Source of the DNA: Marinomonas posidonica IVIA-Po-181
GTDB taxonomy: Bacteria > Pseudomonadota > Gammaproteobacteria > Pseudomonadales > Marinomonadaceae
NCBI RefSeq assembly: GCF_000214215.1
Contig: NC_015559.1
Span: 868,001 to 932,000, forward strand
Direction: 5' to 3'
Length of the DNA stretch: 64,000 nt
The position numbers and the translations under genes were made by a program. This document shows, piece by piece, positions 18,445 through 27,532 of the stretch (positions within the stretch are counted from its first letter, which is position 1; the number at the start of each line of letters is the position of its first letter). The notes under the pieces were generated by a model. It was not told where the DNA came from. It searched no databases and saw nothing but the letters and a program-made list of their open reading frames with translations.

Positions 18445-19125
18445 GTGAAAAAACGATTTTTTGTCACCGGAACAGATACTGATGCTGGAAAAACCTACTT
18501 TACCGTAGGTTTGTTAATGGCTGCTCAGAGAGCAGGGCAGAAGACTATTGGTTTGAAGCCTGTGGCGGCTGGGGCCGAGTTGATCGATGGCGTAAAGCGA
18601 AATAATGACGCTTGGGAAATTCAACAGGCCAGCAGTGTTTCCTTAGCTTACGAACAGGTTAACCCGGTTTTATTAGAGGACGCCATAGCGCCTCATATTG
18701 CTGCTCAACAAGAAGGGCGACTCGTCACTTCTTCACGGTTAGAAGGCTTTATTAAAGGAGCTTTGTTAACACCACATGATTTAGCCTTGATTGAAGGTGC
18801 TGGTGGCTGGCGTGTGCCGTTAAACGATAGAGAGCTTTTGTCTGATCTGGCTAAATCTCTGGGGTTTCCAGTGATTCTAGTGGTTAACATGAAGCTCGGC
18901 TGTATTAATCACGCCCTGTTAACGGCGGAATCCATTGTTCGAGATGGGTTGACTCTAGTAGGATGGGTTGCTAACACCGCTGGGCAAGATAAGATGTCCT
19001 GTTATGATGAGAACTTGGCGACGCTAAGGGCTATGTTATCGGCACCTTTATTGGGAGCCCTTTCCTGGTGTGAAAATGATCAAATAGCACAGGCTGAATT
19101 TGATAACCTGCTCTCAGCACTATAA
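18445..19125 (+). CDS. bioD: Dethiobiotin synthetase BioD
   Basis: ATP-dependent carboxylase that closes the ureido ring of DAPA to give dethiobiotin. The 226-residue protein starts with FVTGTDTDAGKT (P-loop GTDTDAGKT at 9-17) and has KPVAAGAE and EGAGGWRVPL, all conserved in BioD. It starts with GTG 12 bp after bioC. Last gene of the bio operon; no T-run terminator follows, only the inverted repeat at 19161-19187. Confidence 0.96.
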   Translation: MKKRFFVTGTDTDAGKTYFTVGLLMAAQRAGQKTIGLKPVAAGAELIDGVKRNNDAWEIQQASSVSLAYEQVNPVLLEDAIAPHIAAQQEGRLVTSSRLEGFIKGALLTPHDLALIEGAGGWRVPLNDRELLSDLAKSLGFPVILVVNMKLGCINHALLTAESIVRDGLTLVGWVANTAGQDKMSCYDENLATLRAMLSAPLLGALSWCENDQIAQAEFDNLLSAL

Positions 19126-19160
19126 ATTTCCCTTCAAAGCTTGAAAGTCTGGGATAAACA

Positions 19161-19187
19161 CGCATTAATACAAACTATATTAATGCG
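19161..19187. promoter_or_regulatory. Perfect inverted repeat upstream of the FleQ-like gene
   Basis: CGCATTAATA (19161-19170) and TATTAATGCG (19178-19187) are perfect 10-bp arms with a 7-nt spacer. The repeat lies 29 bp before the FleQ-like start and 36 bp after bioD. A possible promoter TTGAAA (19141-19146)-N17-ATTAAT would put the repeat over its -10 box, the position of an operator. As RNA it would form a hairpin, but with no T-run for termination. Confidence 0.55.
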
Positions 19188-19215
19188 AAGATACAGTAAA
19201 GGTTGAGGTGGTAAG

Positions 19216-19686
19216 GTGAAAGCTTGGTTATGTGGTTTAGATGACGACGAAATTTCCAGTGTTTCCAGTATACTCACTTTTATCGGTATTGAGCACAGTA
19301 CCTCTCTAACGGCATTTCAATTACCTGATTTCGTTGTTCTCGGGGGCCAAATTCAGTCATTTGAATTGGATGAAATGGTGCCAATTATTTCATTGAGTCA
19401 TTCTTTAATATCGCCGGATGGTGAGAACTTATGGTTGTGTCCTTTGCCTTGGCGATCTCAAGCCTTGTCTTCTATATTAAAAGAAATTAAGCAGTTACAT
19501 ACTTTTCCGCAAGCATCGGGCGTCAATTTAAATCTGCATGTTCGACACTTAGAGGCGTTGTTAATTCGTCAGGCTTTGGTGTCTACTCAAGGTGTGGTCT
19601 CTAAAGCTGCGCAGAATCTACAAATACAGCGTACTACTCTAATCGAAAAAATGCGTCGCTATAATATTGATAAGTCGGAGTTTTAG
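19216..19686 (+). CDS. FleQ-like regulator lacking the AAA+ domain (FleQ N-domain plus Fis-type HTH)
   Basis: A 156-residue protein directly upstream of fleSR, the place of the flagellar master regulator fleQ in Pseudomonas. Residues 1-95 resemble the degenerate receiver domain of FleQ (ILTFIGIEHS, VVLGGQI; no acidic phosphorylation pocket). Residues 110-152 are a Fis-type helix-turn-helix (RQALVSTQGVVSKAAQNLQI, then RTTLIEKMRRYNI). FleQ is about 490 residues; the central AAA+ sigma-54-interacting ATPase is missing. The frame is intact, with no stop or remnant between the domains, so it is not a recent truncation. It probably binds DNA without activating sigma-54. Confidence 0.65.
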   Translation: MKAWLCGLDDDEISSVSSILTFIGIEHSTSLTAFQLPDFVVLGGQIQSFELDEMVPIISLSHSLISPDGENLWLCPLPWRSQALSSILKEIKQLHTFPQASGVNLNLHVRHLEALLIRQALVSTQGVVSKAAQNLQIQRTTLIEKMRRYNIDKSEF

Positions 19687-20840
19687 TGACTAAAGATGAA
19701 GAGATAGCGGAGCTTAAGGCCGCTTTTAAAGCGTTTTCTGAGTCTTCAGATGTATTGGCAAAATCCTATTTGGATCTTCAGCAAGACGTGGTGCGTTTGC
19801 AAGAGCAATTGCAGAAGTCGGAGCAAGATAAGCGCCAAGAACAAGACAAAAACCGAGTCTTAGTCCTTCAGTTTCAGCAGTTGTTTGAGTCAATGCCGGT
19901 AGGGGTTTTGCTATTGAATGAAGAGGGCGTGATTGTGATGGCGAATCCAGTGGCTGAGCGATTATTTAATTTGTCCTTGATTGGTCAGGCTTGGGGAGAA
20001 GTCGTTCCGCGCAGCTTTCGACCACAAGAAGATGACGGTCATGATGTCACTATGGTGACGGGGCGCCGGGTTCGAGTTGAGACGGCTTCATTGGGGAATG
20101 TGCCGGGGCAGTTGGTTATCCTAGTGGATTTGACAGAAGCTTACTTTTTACAGAAAAAACTCAGTCATCATGAACGTTTGTCAAATATGGGCAAAATGGT
20201 GGCGGCATTAGCACACCAAATCCGAACGCCTTTGTCGTCAGCGTCTCTTTATGCCGGGCATTTGCAGAAAGCCGATTTAGCGCCTGTGATGCGACAGACT
20301 TTCGCAAATAAACTGGCGGATCGATTGGGAAATATTGAGAAACAGATCCGTGATATGCTGATTTTCTCTCGCAGCGAAATTAAATTAGATGAAACCATTT
20401 TATTGAATGACTTCACCGCAGATTTGGTGTCTCAATGTGAAGAGGTGTGTGAACAAAAAAATGTGACCTTGGATTTGTCTGGTCCTGAATTTGCTACGAA
20501 CGAAGTAATTCAGTGTAATAAAGAAACTCTACTGGGCGCTTTATTGAACCTGTTGAATAATGCCATCGATTCGCAGCATCCGGGTAGTACGGTTCGACTG
20601 TCTTGGCGCACGGTGGGAGCAAGCGCTGTATTTGTGTTTAAAGATCGTGGTGTTGGCATGTCGAAAGAACACTTAGAGCATGTTCAAGAAGGTTTTGTTA
20701 CCACTAAGCAACATGGTACTGGGTTAGGATTGATGGTGGTAAAAGCCATTGCTAGAGCGCACCATGGGCAGTTTGAAATTGATAGTATTGAAGGGGCTGG
20801 GACAACGGCCAGTTTAACCATTCCTCTCGTAAGGGTATAG
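19686..20840 (+). CDS. fleS: Flagellar two-component sensor kinase FleS
   Basis: Soluble histidine kinase of 384 residues. A coiled-coil start (30-60) and a PAS domain (about 65-150, MPVGVLLLNEEGVIVMANP) are followed by the H-box LAHQIRTPLSSA with H177, then an ATPase domain with NLLNNAID (N box) and GTGLGLMVVK (G2 box). There is no membrane segment, as in Pseudomonas FleS. The GTG start overlaps the stop of the preceding gene by one base, and fleR follows after one base. It should phosphorylate FleR to turn on middle flagellar genes. Confidence 0.9.
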   Translation: MTKDEEIAELKAAFKAFSESSDVLAKSYLDLQQDVVRLQEQLQKSEQDKRQEQDKNRVLVLQFQQLFESMPVGVLLLNEEGVIVMANPVAERLFNLSLIGQAWGEVVPRSFRPQEDDGHDVTMVTGRRVRVETASLGNVPGQLVILVDLTEAYFLQKKLSHHERLSNMGKMVAALAHQIRTPLSSASLYAGHLQKADLAPVMRQTFANKLADRLGNIEKQIRDMLIFSRSEIKLDETILLNDFTADLVSQCEEVCEQKNVTLDLSGPEFATNEVIQCNKETLLGALLNLLNNAIDSQHPGSTVRLSWRTVGASAVFVFKDRGVGMSKEHLEHVQEGFVTTKQHGTGLGLMVVKAIARAHHGQFEIDSIEGAGTTASLTIPLVRV

Positions 20841-20841
20841 C

Positions 20842-22191
20842 ATGTCGGATGTGAAATTATTAATAGTCGAAGATGACAAGGGATTGGCAGAAGCGTTAGA
20901 AGACACGCTCATGCTAGCAAGTTACCAATGTAAAATGGTCTACAGCGCAGAAGAAGCCGTGATCGCGTTAAAACACGGTCAGTTTGATATGGTGGTGTCG
21001 GACGTCAATTTACCTGGTATGGATGGTTACGGACTGCTGCACCATGTGGTGGATGCCTACCCTGAGCTACCTATTATGCTGATGACAGCTTATGGTGATA
21101 TCGCCCATGCGGTTGAAGCCATGCGTGATGGGGCGGTGGATTATCTTCTCAAACCATTTCAAGAAGAAGAGTTGTTAAATGCCATCGCCAAATACACGGT
21201 TAAGTTGGCTTCATCAACGGCCAGCCAGCCAATCGCAAAAGATTCGGCGAGTTTGGCATTGCTCGACTTGGCAAAGCGCGTAGCAGTGACAGACTCTACC
21301 GTACTAGTGTGCGGTGAAAGCGGCACGGGTAAAGAAGTGTTAGCTCACTATATTCATAATCAGTCTGGCCGTCGAAATGCACCTTTTGTGGCCATTAATT
21401 GTGCCGCCATTCCGGAAAATATGCTGGAAGCCATTTTGTTTGGTTATGAAAAAGGGGCCTATACTGGTGCGGTTTCTTCTCAAGCGGGTAAGTTTGAGCA
21501 AGCCAACGGCGGCACGTTGTTGCTGGATGAAATCACCGAAATGGATGTGGGCTTGCAAGCCAAGCTATTGAGGGTGCTGCAAGAGCAGGAAGTTGAACGA
21601 CTTGGCGGTAAAAAATCGATCCCGCTTGATGTGCGCATTATTGCCACCACCAACCGAGATCTAGCTGAGTATGTAAAAGAAGGGGGCTTCAGAGAGGATT
21701 TGTATTATCGTTTGAATGTTTTCCCGTTACGCTGGTTGCCAATTCGAGAACGTAAAGGGGATATTTTACCGATCGCTGAGCATTTATTGCATAAACATGC
21801 CGCCAAAATGCGTATCCCTGCCGCTATTTTGAAGCCTTCGGCACAGAGTAAATTAGATGCTCACCCTTGGCCCGGTAATGTTCGAGAGCTTGATAATGTT
21901 ATTCAAAGGGCGTTGATTTTAAGTCCTAATGGACAGATTCATGACGAACACATTGCTTTTGATATGATGGGAGGCGCACCTGCTCCAAGCGAACCGGTTG
22001 TCGAAGAGGAAGAAAGTGCAGCGTCTATTTTAGGGAAAGGTGTTCAGCAACATGAATTTAGGATTATTGCTCAAGCTTTGATTGATGCAAATGGCAAACG
22101 TAAAGAGGTTGCGGATAAATTGGGTATTAGCCCTAGAACATTGCGATATAAAATCGCTAAAATGCGAGAAAGTGGTATAGACGTTGATTGA
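20842..22191 (+). CDS. fleR: Sigma-54-dependent flagellar response regulator FleR
   Basis: A 449-residue NtrC-type activator. The receiver domain has phospho-acceptor D54 (VSDVNLPGMDG); the AAA+ domain has Walker A GESGTGKE (158-165), the sigma-54 loop GAYTGA (205-210, the Y variant of GAFTGA) and LLLDEITEM; a Fis-type helix-turn-helix ends the protein (RKEVADKLGISPRTLRYK). Partner of FleS. Because the FleQ-like protein upstream lacks its ATPase, FleR is the only sigma-54 activator encoded in this window. Confidence 0.92.
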   Translation: MSDVKLLIVEDDKGLAEALEDTLMLASYQCKMVYSAEEAVIALKHGQFDMVVSDVNLPGMDGYGLLHHVVDAYPELPIMLMTAYGDIAHAVEAMRDGAVDYLLKPFQEEELLNAIAKYTVKLASSTASQPIAKDSASLALLDLAKRVAVTDSTVLVCGESGTGKEVLAHYIHNQSGRRNAPFVAINCAAIPENMLEAILFGYEKGAYTGAVSSQAGKFEQANGGTLLLDEITEMDVGLQAKLLRVLQEQEVERLGGKKSIPLDVRIIATTNRDLAEYVKEGGFREDLYYRLNVFPLRWLPIRERKGDILPIAEHLLHKHAAKMRIPAAILKPSAQSKLDAHPWPGNVRELDNVIQRALILSPNGQIHDEHIAFDMMGGAPAPSEPVVEEEESAASILGKGVQQHEFRIIAQALIDANGKRKEVADKLGISPRTLRYKIAKMRESGIDVD

Positions 22192-22194
22192 TTT

Positions 22195-22223
22195 TTGTAT
22201 CTTGTTTTAATTAGCTTTATGCT
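22195..22223 (+). promoter_or_regulatory. Possible promoter upstream of fliE
   Basis: TTGTAT (22195-22200), a 17-nt spacer and TATGCT (22218-22223) give a plausible but weak sigma-70 promoter in the 66-bp gap between fleR and fliE. No sigma-54 GG-N10-GC signature was found in this gap, although fliE operons in Pseudomonas are FleR/sigma-54 controlled. Confidence 0.3.
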
Positions 22224-22257
22224 AAGCTTATGAAATGTGATTTTTTAGGTGAAGAGC

Positions 22258-22620
22258 ATGATTTCGGGTCGACCGGATATTAATCAAGTGTTATCCCAAA
22301 TGAGGGATCTCCGCTCGCAGGTTCAGGCACCTGGCTCAGCGGTATCTGAGGTTGCAAAGCCTGGCGGCAATGTGGAAGCTGGTCAGGCGGTGGAACGTGC
22401 CGATTTTGCTGAAATGTTGAAAAGTGCCGTTGATAATGTAAATTCGTTACAACAAGATGCGACGCAATTAGCCCAATCTTATGAGCGCGGTGACGAAGGG
22501 GTGGATTTGCCTCAAGTCATGATTGGTCTACAAAAGTCCAGTGTCTCTTTTGAGGCAATGACCCAAGTACGAAACAAACTTGTAGACGCGTACGAAAAAA
22601 TCATGAACATGCCGATTTAG
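22258..22620 (+). CDS. fliE: Flagellar hook-basal body protein FliE
   Basis: Small 120-residue protein that joins the MS ring to the rod. The C-terminal half carries the conserved DFAEMLKSAVDNVNSLQ and QVMIGLQKSSVSFEAMTQVRNKLVDAY features of FliE. ATG 22258 is used because AGGTGA lies 5 nt before it; an in-frame GTG at 22249 overlaps that site and is unlikely. First gene of fliEFGHIJ. Confidence 0.95.
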   Translation: MISGRPDINQVLSQMRDLRSQVQAPGSAVSEVAKPGGNVEAGQAVERADFAEMLKSAVDNVNSLQQDATQLAQSYERGDEGVDLPQVMIGLQKSSVSFEAMTQVRNKLVDAYEKIMNMPI

Positions 22621-22647
22621 GCTAGATAAACCGCTTGGCGCTTTTTA

Positions 22648-24321
22648 ATGGATAATGTCCCTGCAGAACAATCGGAGCGTAAGCTCTATTTAGAATTAGT
22701 CACAGGCTTTAACAAGCTAACGGTGATACGTCAGTTGGCCTTAATGGTCGGCTTAGCTGCCTCTATAGCAATTGGCTTGGCCGCCGTTTTATGGACAAAC
22801 GGCCCAGACTATAAACCTGTCTTAAGTAGCATTACGGATTATAACGCCGATCAGATCGTTGAAATCCTCAGTGTGAACAATATTCCCTTCAAGTTAGATG
22901 AAAATACGGGCGCATTATTAGTGGAAGCGGACTACTATCATCAGGCTCGTTTAAAATTAGCGGGTTCGGGAATAGTGTCAGATAATATCGTTGGTCTGGA
23001 AATCATGGACCAAGAACAAGGTCTGGGGACTTCTCAGTTTGTTGAGACGACTCGTTATCGTCGTGGTTTAGAAGGTGAGTTGAGTCGGACCATTTCCAGT
23101 TTACAAAGTATTAAATCAGCACGAGTTCATTTGGCCATACCGAAAGAATCTGTCTTTGTGCGTGATACGAGAAAGCCTTCCGCCTCCGTGTTTCTTGAAT
23201 TGTACCCAGGTAGACGTTTAGATCGTAGTCAAGTCGATGCGATTGTGAATTTGGTGGCGTCGAGTATTTCACAGCTGAGTGATAAAGATGTCACTGTGGT
23301 GGATCAGCGTGGTACCTTGTTGACTGAGAAAGATTCTAATTCAGAATTATCGGTTGCTGGTAAGCAATTCGACTACGCTCGTAAAGTAGAAGATGTGCTG
23401 TTACAGCGCGTTAATAACATCCTTGGCCCGGTTGTTGGACAAGGGCGTTTTAAAGCGGAAGTTTCGGCCGATGTGGACTTTACCGCTATTGAGAAGACGG
23501 ATGAACAATACAACCCAGATTTGTTGGCATTGCGAAGCGAGCAAACACTAAAGGAAAATCGTAGTGCGGGGGCTTCAGCCAGTGGCATTCCTGGCGCTTT
23601 AACAAATCAACCACCAGGGGCGGTAACGGCACCTGAAGCTGTTGACGAGAATGGTGCCCCGATTGGTGGTAACTCAGCAGCGGGTAATGGTCAATCTCGC
23701 GAAGAAACGACTCGTAATTTTGAGCTTGATCGAAGCATTAGTTATACCAAGCGTCAACAAGGCACAGTTCGACGTTTGTCGGTAGCTGTGGTTGTCGACG
23801 ATTTGGCCAGTTTAGATGCGGATACATCAACAATAGTACGAACGCCTTGGAGCGATGATGAGCTTGGTCGTTTGACCCTATTGGTTCGGGATGCGGTAGG
23901 TTATGATCCGTCGCGTGGGGACAGTGTTAGTGTGATCAATTCGCCTTTCGCGTTACCTGATCCAGAAGAGCCTGTGATAGAGCCGCCATTCTATAAACAG
24001 ACTTGGTTCTTGAATCTACTACAACCTACTTTGGTTGGTGTGTTTGTGTTGATTCTCTTGCTCATTGTGGTTCGACCTATACTGAAAACTCTTAGTGAGC
24101 AAAACAAAATTGCGGTTGCAGAGGACACGGAAGCCGCTATATTCTCAGATGAGACGGATGAAATTTCAGACGATCAAGTGTCTCTCGTGAGTGCTGAGGA
24201 TATTCTCGTGCCAGGTTCCCCTGAGAAAATTGATCGTCAACTTAATGCGATACGCGGTTTGATTGCTGAAGAGCCTGAACGTGTAGCGCAAGTTGTTAAA
24301 CAGTGGGTAATGGAAAGTTAA
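22648..24321 (+). CDS. fliF: Flagellar MS-ring protein FliF
   Basis: Inner-membrane ring protein of the basal body, 557 residues. The N-terminal TM (about 31-51) is followed by the ring-building region with LARxxLA-type DYYHQARLKLAGSG and ARVHLAIPKESVF, then a second TM (about 452-474, LVGVFVLILLLIVV). The cytoplasmic tail (485-557) includes the segment that binds FliG. It ends in TAATG, one base overlapping fliG. Confidence 0.96.
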   Translation: MDNVPAEQSERKLYLELVTGFNKLTVIRQLALMVGLAASIAIGLAAVLWTNGPDYKPVLSSITDYNADQIVEILSVNNIPFKLDENTGALLVEADYYHQARLKLAGSGIVSDNIVGLEIMDQEQGLGTSQFVETTRYRRGLEGELSRTISSLQSIKSARVHLAIPKESVFVRDTRKPSASVFLELYPGRRLDRSQVDAIVNLVASSISQLSDKDVTVVDQRGTLLTEKDSNSELSVAGKQFDYARKVEDVLLQRVNNILGPVVGQGRFKAEVSADVDFTAIEKTDEQYNPDLLALRSEQTLKENRSAGASASGIPGALTNQPPGAVTAPEAVDENGAPIGGNSAAGNGQSREETTRNFELDRSISYTKRQQGTVRRLSVAVVVDDLASLDADTSTIVRTPWSDDELGRLTLLVRDAVGYDPSRGDSVSVINSPFALPDPEEPVIEPPFYKQTWFLNLLQPTLVGVFVLILLLIVVRPILKTLSEQNKIAVAEDTEAAIFSDETDEISDDQVSLVSAEDILVPGSPEKIDRQLNAIRGLIAEEPERVAQVVKQWVMES

Positions 24322-25334
24322 TGAGTGATACAGGTCAAGGCGCAGATTTAACCTCAGTTCAAAAAGCCGCAGTGCTATTAATGTCGCTGGGGGAATCTGA
24401 TGCTGCTCAGGTCCTAAAGCACATGGGCCCAAAAGAAGTCCAGAAAATTGGTCAGACGATGGCGCAGTTGGCCAACGTTCAGCGTCATCAAGTTGAAAAA
24501 GTCTTAGACGACTTCTTGGTGCTGGTTGGTGATCAAACTGGTTTAGGGCTTGGGTCGGATGGCTATATTCGTAATATGCTTCGTGAAGCCTTGGGTGAAG
24601 AAAAAGCGGGTAGTTTAATTGATCGCATCTTACTGGGTGGGAGTACTACTGGTTTAGATACTTTAAAATGGATGGAATCTAGAGCCGTAGCGGATGTGAT
24701 TCGCTATGAGCACCCGCAGATTCAAGCCATCGTTATTTCCTATCTTGATCCTGACCAAGCCGCTGATATTTTGGCCAATTTTGATGAACGGGTTCGTTTG
24801 GATATTGTGCTGCGTGTGGCCGCTCTTGAGACGGTTCAGCCTGCGGCTTTGCAAGAGTTAAACAACATTCTAGAGCGTCAATTCTCAGGTAATAATTCAA
24901 CACAATCGACCACTATTGGTGGGGTTCGAACCGCGGCGAATATTATGAACTTCATTGACAGCTCCGTTGAGACAGAGTTAATGGAATCTATCCGTGATGT
25001 GGATGAAGATCTGGCCAATACCATCCAGGATTTGATGTTTGTGTTTGATAACCTATTGGAAGTCGATGACCGTGGTATTCAGGTTATCTTACGCGAAGTG
25101 GAATCAGAGACATTGATTCTGGCTTTGAAAGGGGCGGATCCAGATATGCAAGAAAAGATCTTCAAAAATATGTCCTCCCGAGCCGCGGATATGCTGAAAG
25201 ACGACTTGGAAGCCAAAGGCCCTGTTCGTGTGAGCGAAGTGGAAGTAGCACAGAAAGAGATTCTGGCCGTTGCTAGACGCCTTGCTGATAACGGTGAAAT
25301 CGTTCTCGGTGGCGGTGGCGAGCAGATGGTTTAA
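24321..25334 (+). CDS. fliG: Flagellar motor switch protein FliG
   Basis: C-ring component that contacts the stator, 337 residues. The N-domain AVLLMSLGESDAAQVLKHMGP binds FliF, the middle domain ALETVQPAALQELN is the FliM-contact type, and the C-domain has the charged torque helix (SSRAADMLKDDLEAKGPVR, with R and D/E in place). ATG 24321 overlaps the fliF stop; the upstream frame start at 24303 is not needed. Confidence 0.97.
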   Translation: MSDTGQGADLTSVQKAAVLLMSLGESDAAQVLKHMGPKEVQKIGQTMAQLANVQRHQVEKVLDDFLVLVGDQTGLGLGSDGYIRNMLREALGEEKAGSLIDRILLGGSTTGLDTLKWMESRAVADVIRYEHPQIQAIVISYLDPDQAADILANFDERVRLDIVLRVAALETVQPAALQELNNILERQFSGNNSTQSTTIGGVRTAANIMNFIDSSVETELMESIRDVDEDLANTIQDLMFVFDNLLEVDDRGIQVILREVESETLILALKGADPDMQEKIFKNMSSRAADMLKDDLEAKGPVRVSEVEVAQKEILAVARRLADNGEIVLGGGGEQMV

Positions 25335-25341
25335 TTAGAGT

Positions 25342-26145
25342 ATGTCTGATAAGGATAATAAAGAAGAGCGTAAGCTAACGGCTTATGAGCGTTGGGAGCT
25401 TCCGCATCTAGAAAGCAACGACGTTAAGGAAACAACAGGCCCCGCCATACTGGTTCAAAAAAATACTGTGATCACCTCGGAAGAGGTGGATCAAGACTCA
25501 TTGGTTTACGAACCTTTAACCGCCTCTCAACTAGAAGAAATTCGGTCTGCCGCTTATGACGAAGGTTTTATACAAGGCGAAGAAGAAGGTCATAAGCAAG
25601 GTTATGAGGGCGGGTTCTCAAAAGGTGAAGTAGATGGTTATGAGAAAGGCCAAGCCGATGGATTAGCCGCTGGTATGGAAGAAGGCCGACAGCAGGCTCA
25701 AGAGGCTGCGAAAAATCAATTCGCTCAAGTAGAGCAGTTACTCGAAGCTGTGGTTGCTGAGATAGCACAACCTCTGGAAGCGAGTCGAACAGCGGCTGAA
25801 AATTTACTGTATCAAACTATGGTTCGAATGGTCGAAAATGTTTGCCTAAGTAAGATGCAAGAAGATGGTCGAGTGTCCTTAAAAGAACAGTTGCTCAGAG
25901 TGTTTGATGAAATTGGCGAATACGAAGGCCGTATTCGTATTCGCTTAAATTCGGAAGATGTCGCCGTGTTAGATGCGATAGGAGTGAAGGATAGGCTCAC
26001 AATACAAATAGAAGAAGACGATGCCATGGTCAGTGGTGGTTTTGTTCTAGATTCGAAATCCTTTCATATTGACGGACGTGTTGAACAACGCCTAGTAGCG
26101 GTTTACGAAGAGCTTCGTCAGCTTACTTCGACTGAGCAGGATTAA
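25342..26145 (+). CDS. fliH: Flagellar export regulator FliH
   Basis: Negative regulator and peripheral stalk of the FliI ATPase, 267 residues. Residues 74-115 contain the row of GxxxG-like repeats typical of FliH ([17 protein letters not shown] and following), and the C-terminal half resembles an ATPase delta/b subunit. The N-terminal segment with [10 protein letters not shown] is the type that touches the C-ring. It lies between fliG and fliI with gaps of 7 and 2 bp. Confidence 0.92.
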   Translation: MSDKDNKEERKLTAYERWELPHLESNDVKETTGPAILVQKNTVITSEEVDQDSLVYEPLTASQLEEIRSAAYDEGFIQGEEEGHKQGYEGGFSKGEVDGYEKGQADGLAAGMEEGRQQAQEAAKNQFAQVEQLLEAVVAEIAQPLEASRTAAENLLYQTMVRMVENVCLSKMQEDGRVSLKEQLLRVFDEIGEYEGRIRIRLNSEDVAVLDAIGVKDRLTIQIEEDDAMVSGGFVLDSKSFHIDGRVEQRLVAVYEELRQLTSTEQD

Positions 26146-26147
26146 TC

Positions 26148-27479
26148 GTGCCCACACTTGAAGAAAGACTCGCCAAATTAAATAACGCATTCACTTCACC
26201 TTACCAGCCTCAGTTGGAAGGTAAGGTAACGCGCATGGTTGGTTTAACCATGGAAGCGGTTGGCTGTGTGGTGGCGTTGGGGGATCGTTGTGCGGTTCAG
26301 GTAGGAAAAGAGCGTTGGGTGGAATCCGAGGTGGTTGGTTTCACCGGAGATCTCACCTATTTGATGCCAACTGAAGCCATTGAAGGTATCTCGCCTGGAG
26401 CACGTGTTCGCCCCCTATTAGATGAAAGTAAAATGCCTGTTGGAGACGAATTACTAGGACGAGTCGTGAACGGCTTAGGTAAGCCTTTGGATGGTAAGGG
26501 ACCGATTAATACCCAAGATTCTGTTGGTCTTCATGGGGGTATTATTAATCCTTTACAGCGCAAGCCCATAACTGAAACCTTAGATGTGGGCATTAAGGCT
26601 ATCAATAGCTTGTTAACTGTTGGTAAGGGTCAACGGCTTGGGTTATTTGCTGGTAGTGGTGTAGGTAAGAGTATTTTACTCGGTATGATGACGCGTTTTA
26701 CCGAAGCTGACATTACCATTGTGGGCTTGATTGGTGAGCGTGGGCGAGAAGTTAAAGAGTTTATTGAGCAAATTCTTGGTGAAGAAGGGTTAGCACGCTC
26801 TGTGGTAGTCGCTTCACCAGCTGATGATTCCGCTTTGATGCGGCTTCGAGCCGCTATGCTGGCGACTCGTATTGCTGAATATTATCGTGATCAGGGGAAG
26901 AATGTTCTTTTGTTGATGGACTCTCTGACGCGTTATGCACAAGCACAGAGGGAAATCGCCTTATCTGTAGGGGAGCCGCCAGCGACTAAGGGTTACCCGC
27001 CGTCAGTTTTTTCGAAATTGCCGCAGTTGGTTGAGCGTGCTGGTAATGGTCATGAGGGCAGTGGTTCGGTGACAGCCTTTTATACTGTACTGACCGAGGG
27101 TGATGATCAGCAAGACCCCATTGCGGATGCTTCAAGAGCGATTTTAGATGGCCATATTGTGTTGTCGAGACGTCTTGCGGAAGAAGGTCATTATCCAGCG
27201 ATTGATATTGAGGCATCGATCTCTCGAGCGATGCCTCAAATCGTTAGCGAAGATCATTTATATGGTGCCATGCGAGTAAAGCAGTTGTATTCTAAGTTCC
27301 AGCAGAATCAAGATATCATCTCAGTTGGTGCTTATGCTCAGGGCAGTGATCCTGATTTGGATCAAGCTATTGTGCAAATGCCTGAAATACGCAGTTTCTT
27401 GCAGCAAGCGTTAGGGGAAAGCTTTACCATAGATCAAAGTTTAGAGGCTTTAGTGACGGCGATGACCAAAGGGCAGTAG
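26148..27479 (+). CDS. fliI: Flagellum-specific ATPase FliI
   Basis: Hexameric ATPase of the flagellar export apparatus, 443 residues. It has Walker A GSGVGKS (169-175), the catalytic glutamate in [12 protein letters not shown], Walker [15 protein letters not shown] and [14 protein letters not shown], as in F1 beta-like FliI proteins. The start is GTG, 2 bp after fliH. Two strong inverted repeats lie in the 53 bp before fliJ. Confidence 0.97.
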   Translation: MPTLEERLAKLNNAFTSPYQPQLEGKVTRMVGLTMEAVGCVVALGDRCAVQVGKERWVESEVVGFTGDLTYLMPTEAIEGISPGARVRPLLDESKMPVGDELLGRVVNGLGKPLDGKGPINTQDSVGLHGGIINPLQRKPITETLDVGIKAINSLLTVGKGQRLGLFAGSGVGKSILLGMMTRFTEADITIVGLIGERGREVKEFIEQILGEEGLARSVVVASPADDSALMRLRAAMLATRIAEYYRDQGKNVLLLMDSLTRYAQAQREIALSVGEPPATKGYPPSVFSKLPQLVERAGNGHEGSGSVTAFYTVLTEGDDQQDPIADASRAILDGHIVLSRRLAEEGHYPAIDIEASISRAMPQIVSEDHLYGAMRVKQLYSKFQQNQDIISVGAYAQGSDPDLDQAIVQMPEIRSFLQQALGESFTIDQSLEALVTAMTKGQ

Positions 27480-27504
27480 ACGTAAGCTTACAAAAGCGTC
27501 TACT
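27474..27504 (+). other. Hairpin at the fliI stop codon
   Basis: AGTAGACG (27474-27481) and CGTCTACT (27497-27504) are perfect 8-bp arms around a 14-nt loop; the loop holds most of the 10-bp palindrome GTAAGCTTAC (27482-27491). The left arm contains the fliI stop codon. It overlaps the next hairpin by two bases, so the two cannot both form in full. Confidence 0.5.
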
Positions 27505-27525
27505 ATTTATTGAGTGAATAAATAG
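27503..27525 (+). promoter_or_regulatory. Hairpin overlapping the fliJ ribosome site
   Basis: CTATTTATT (27503-27511) and AATAAATAG (27517-27525) are perfect 9-bp arms with a GAGTG loop. The right arm runs into the fliJ Shine-Dalgarno AGGT (27524-27527), so pairing could lower fliJ translation. The stem is AT-rich and has no T-run, so it is not a terminator. Confidence 0.5.
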
Positions 27526-27532
27526 GTTGCTC

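Noticed and set aside
23373-23588. Short minus-strand frames inside fliF, fliH, fliM, fliN and flhB
   Set aside because: Each is fully inside a well-supported flagellar gene on the other strand and has no domain or ribosome site.
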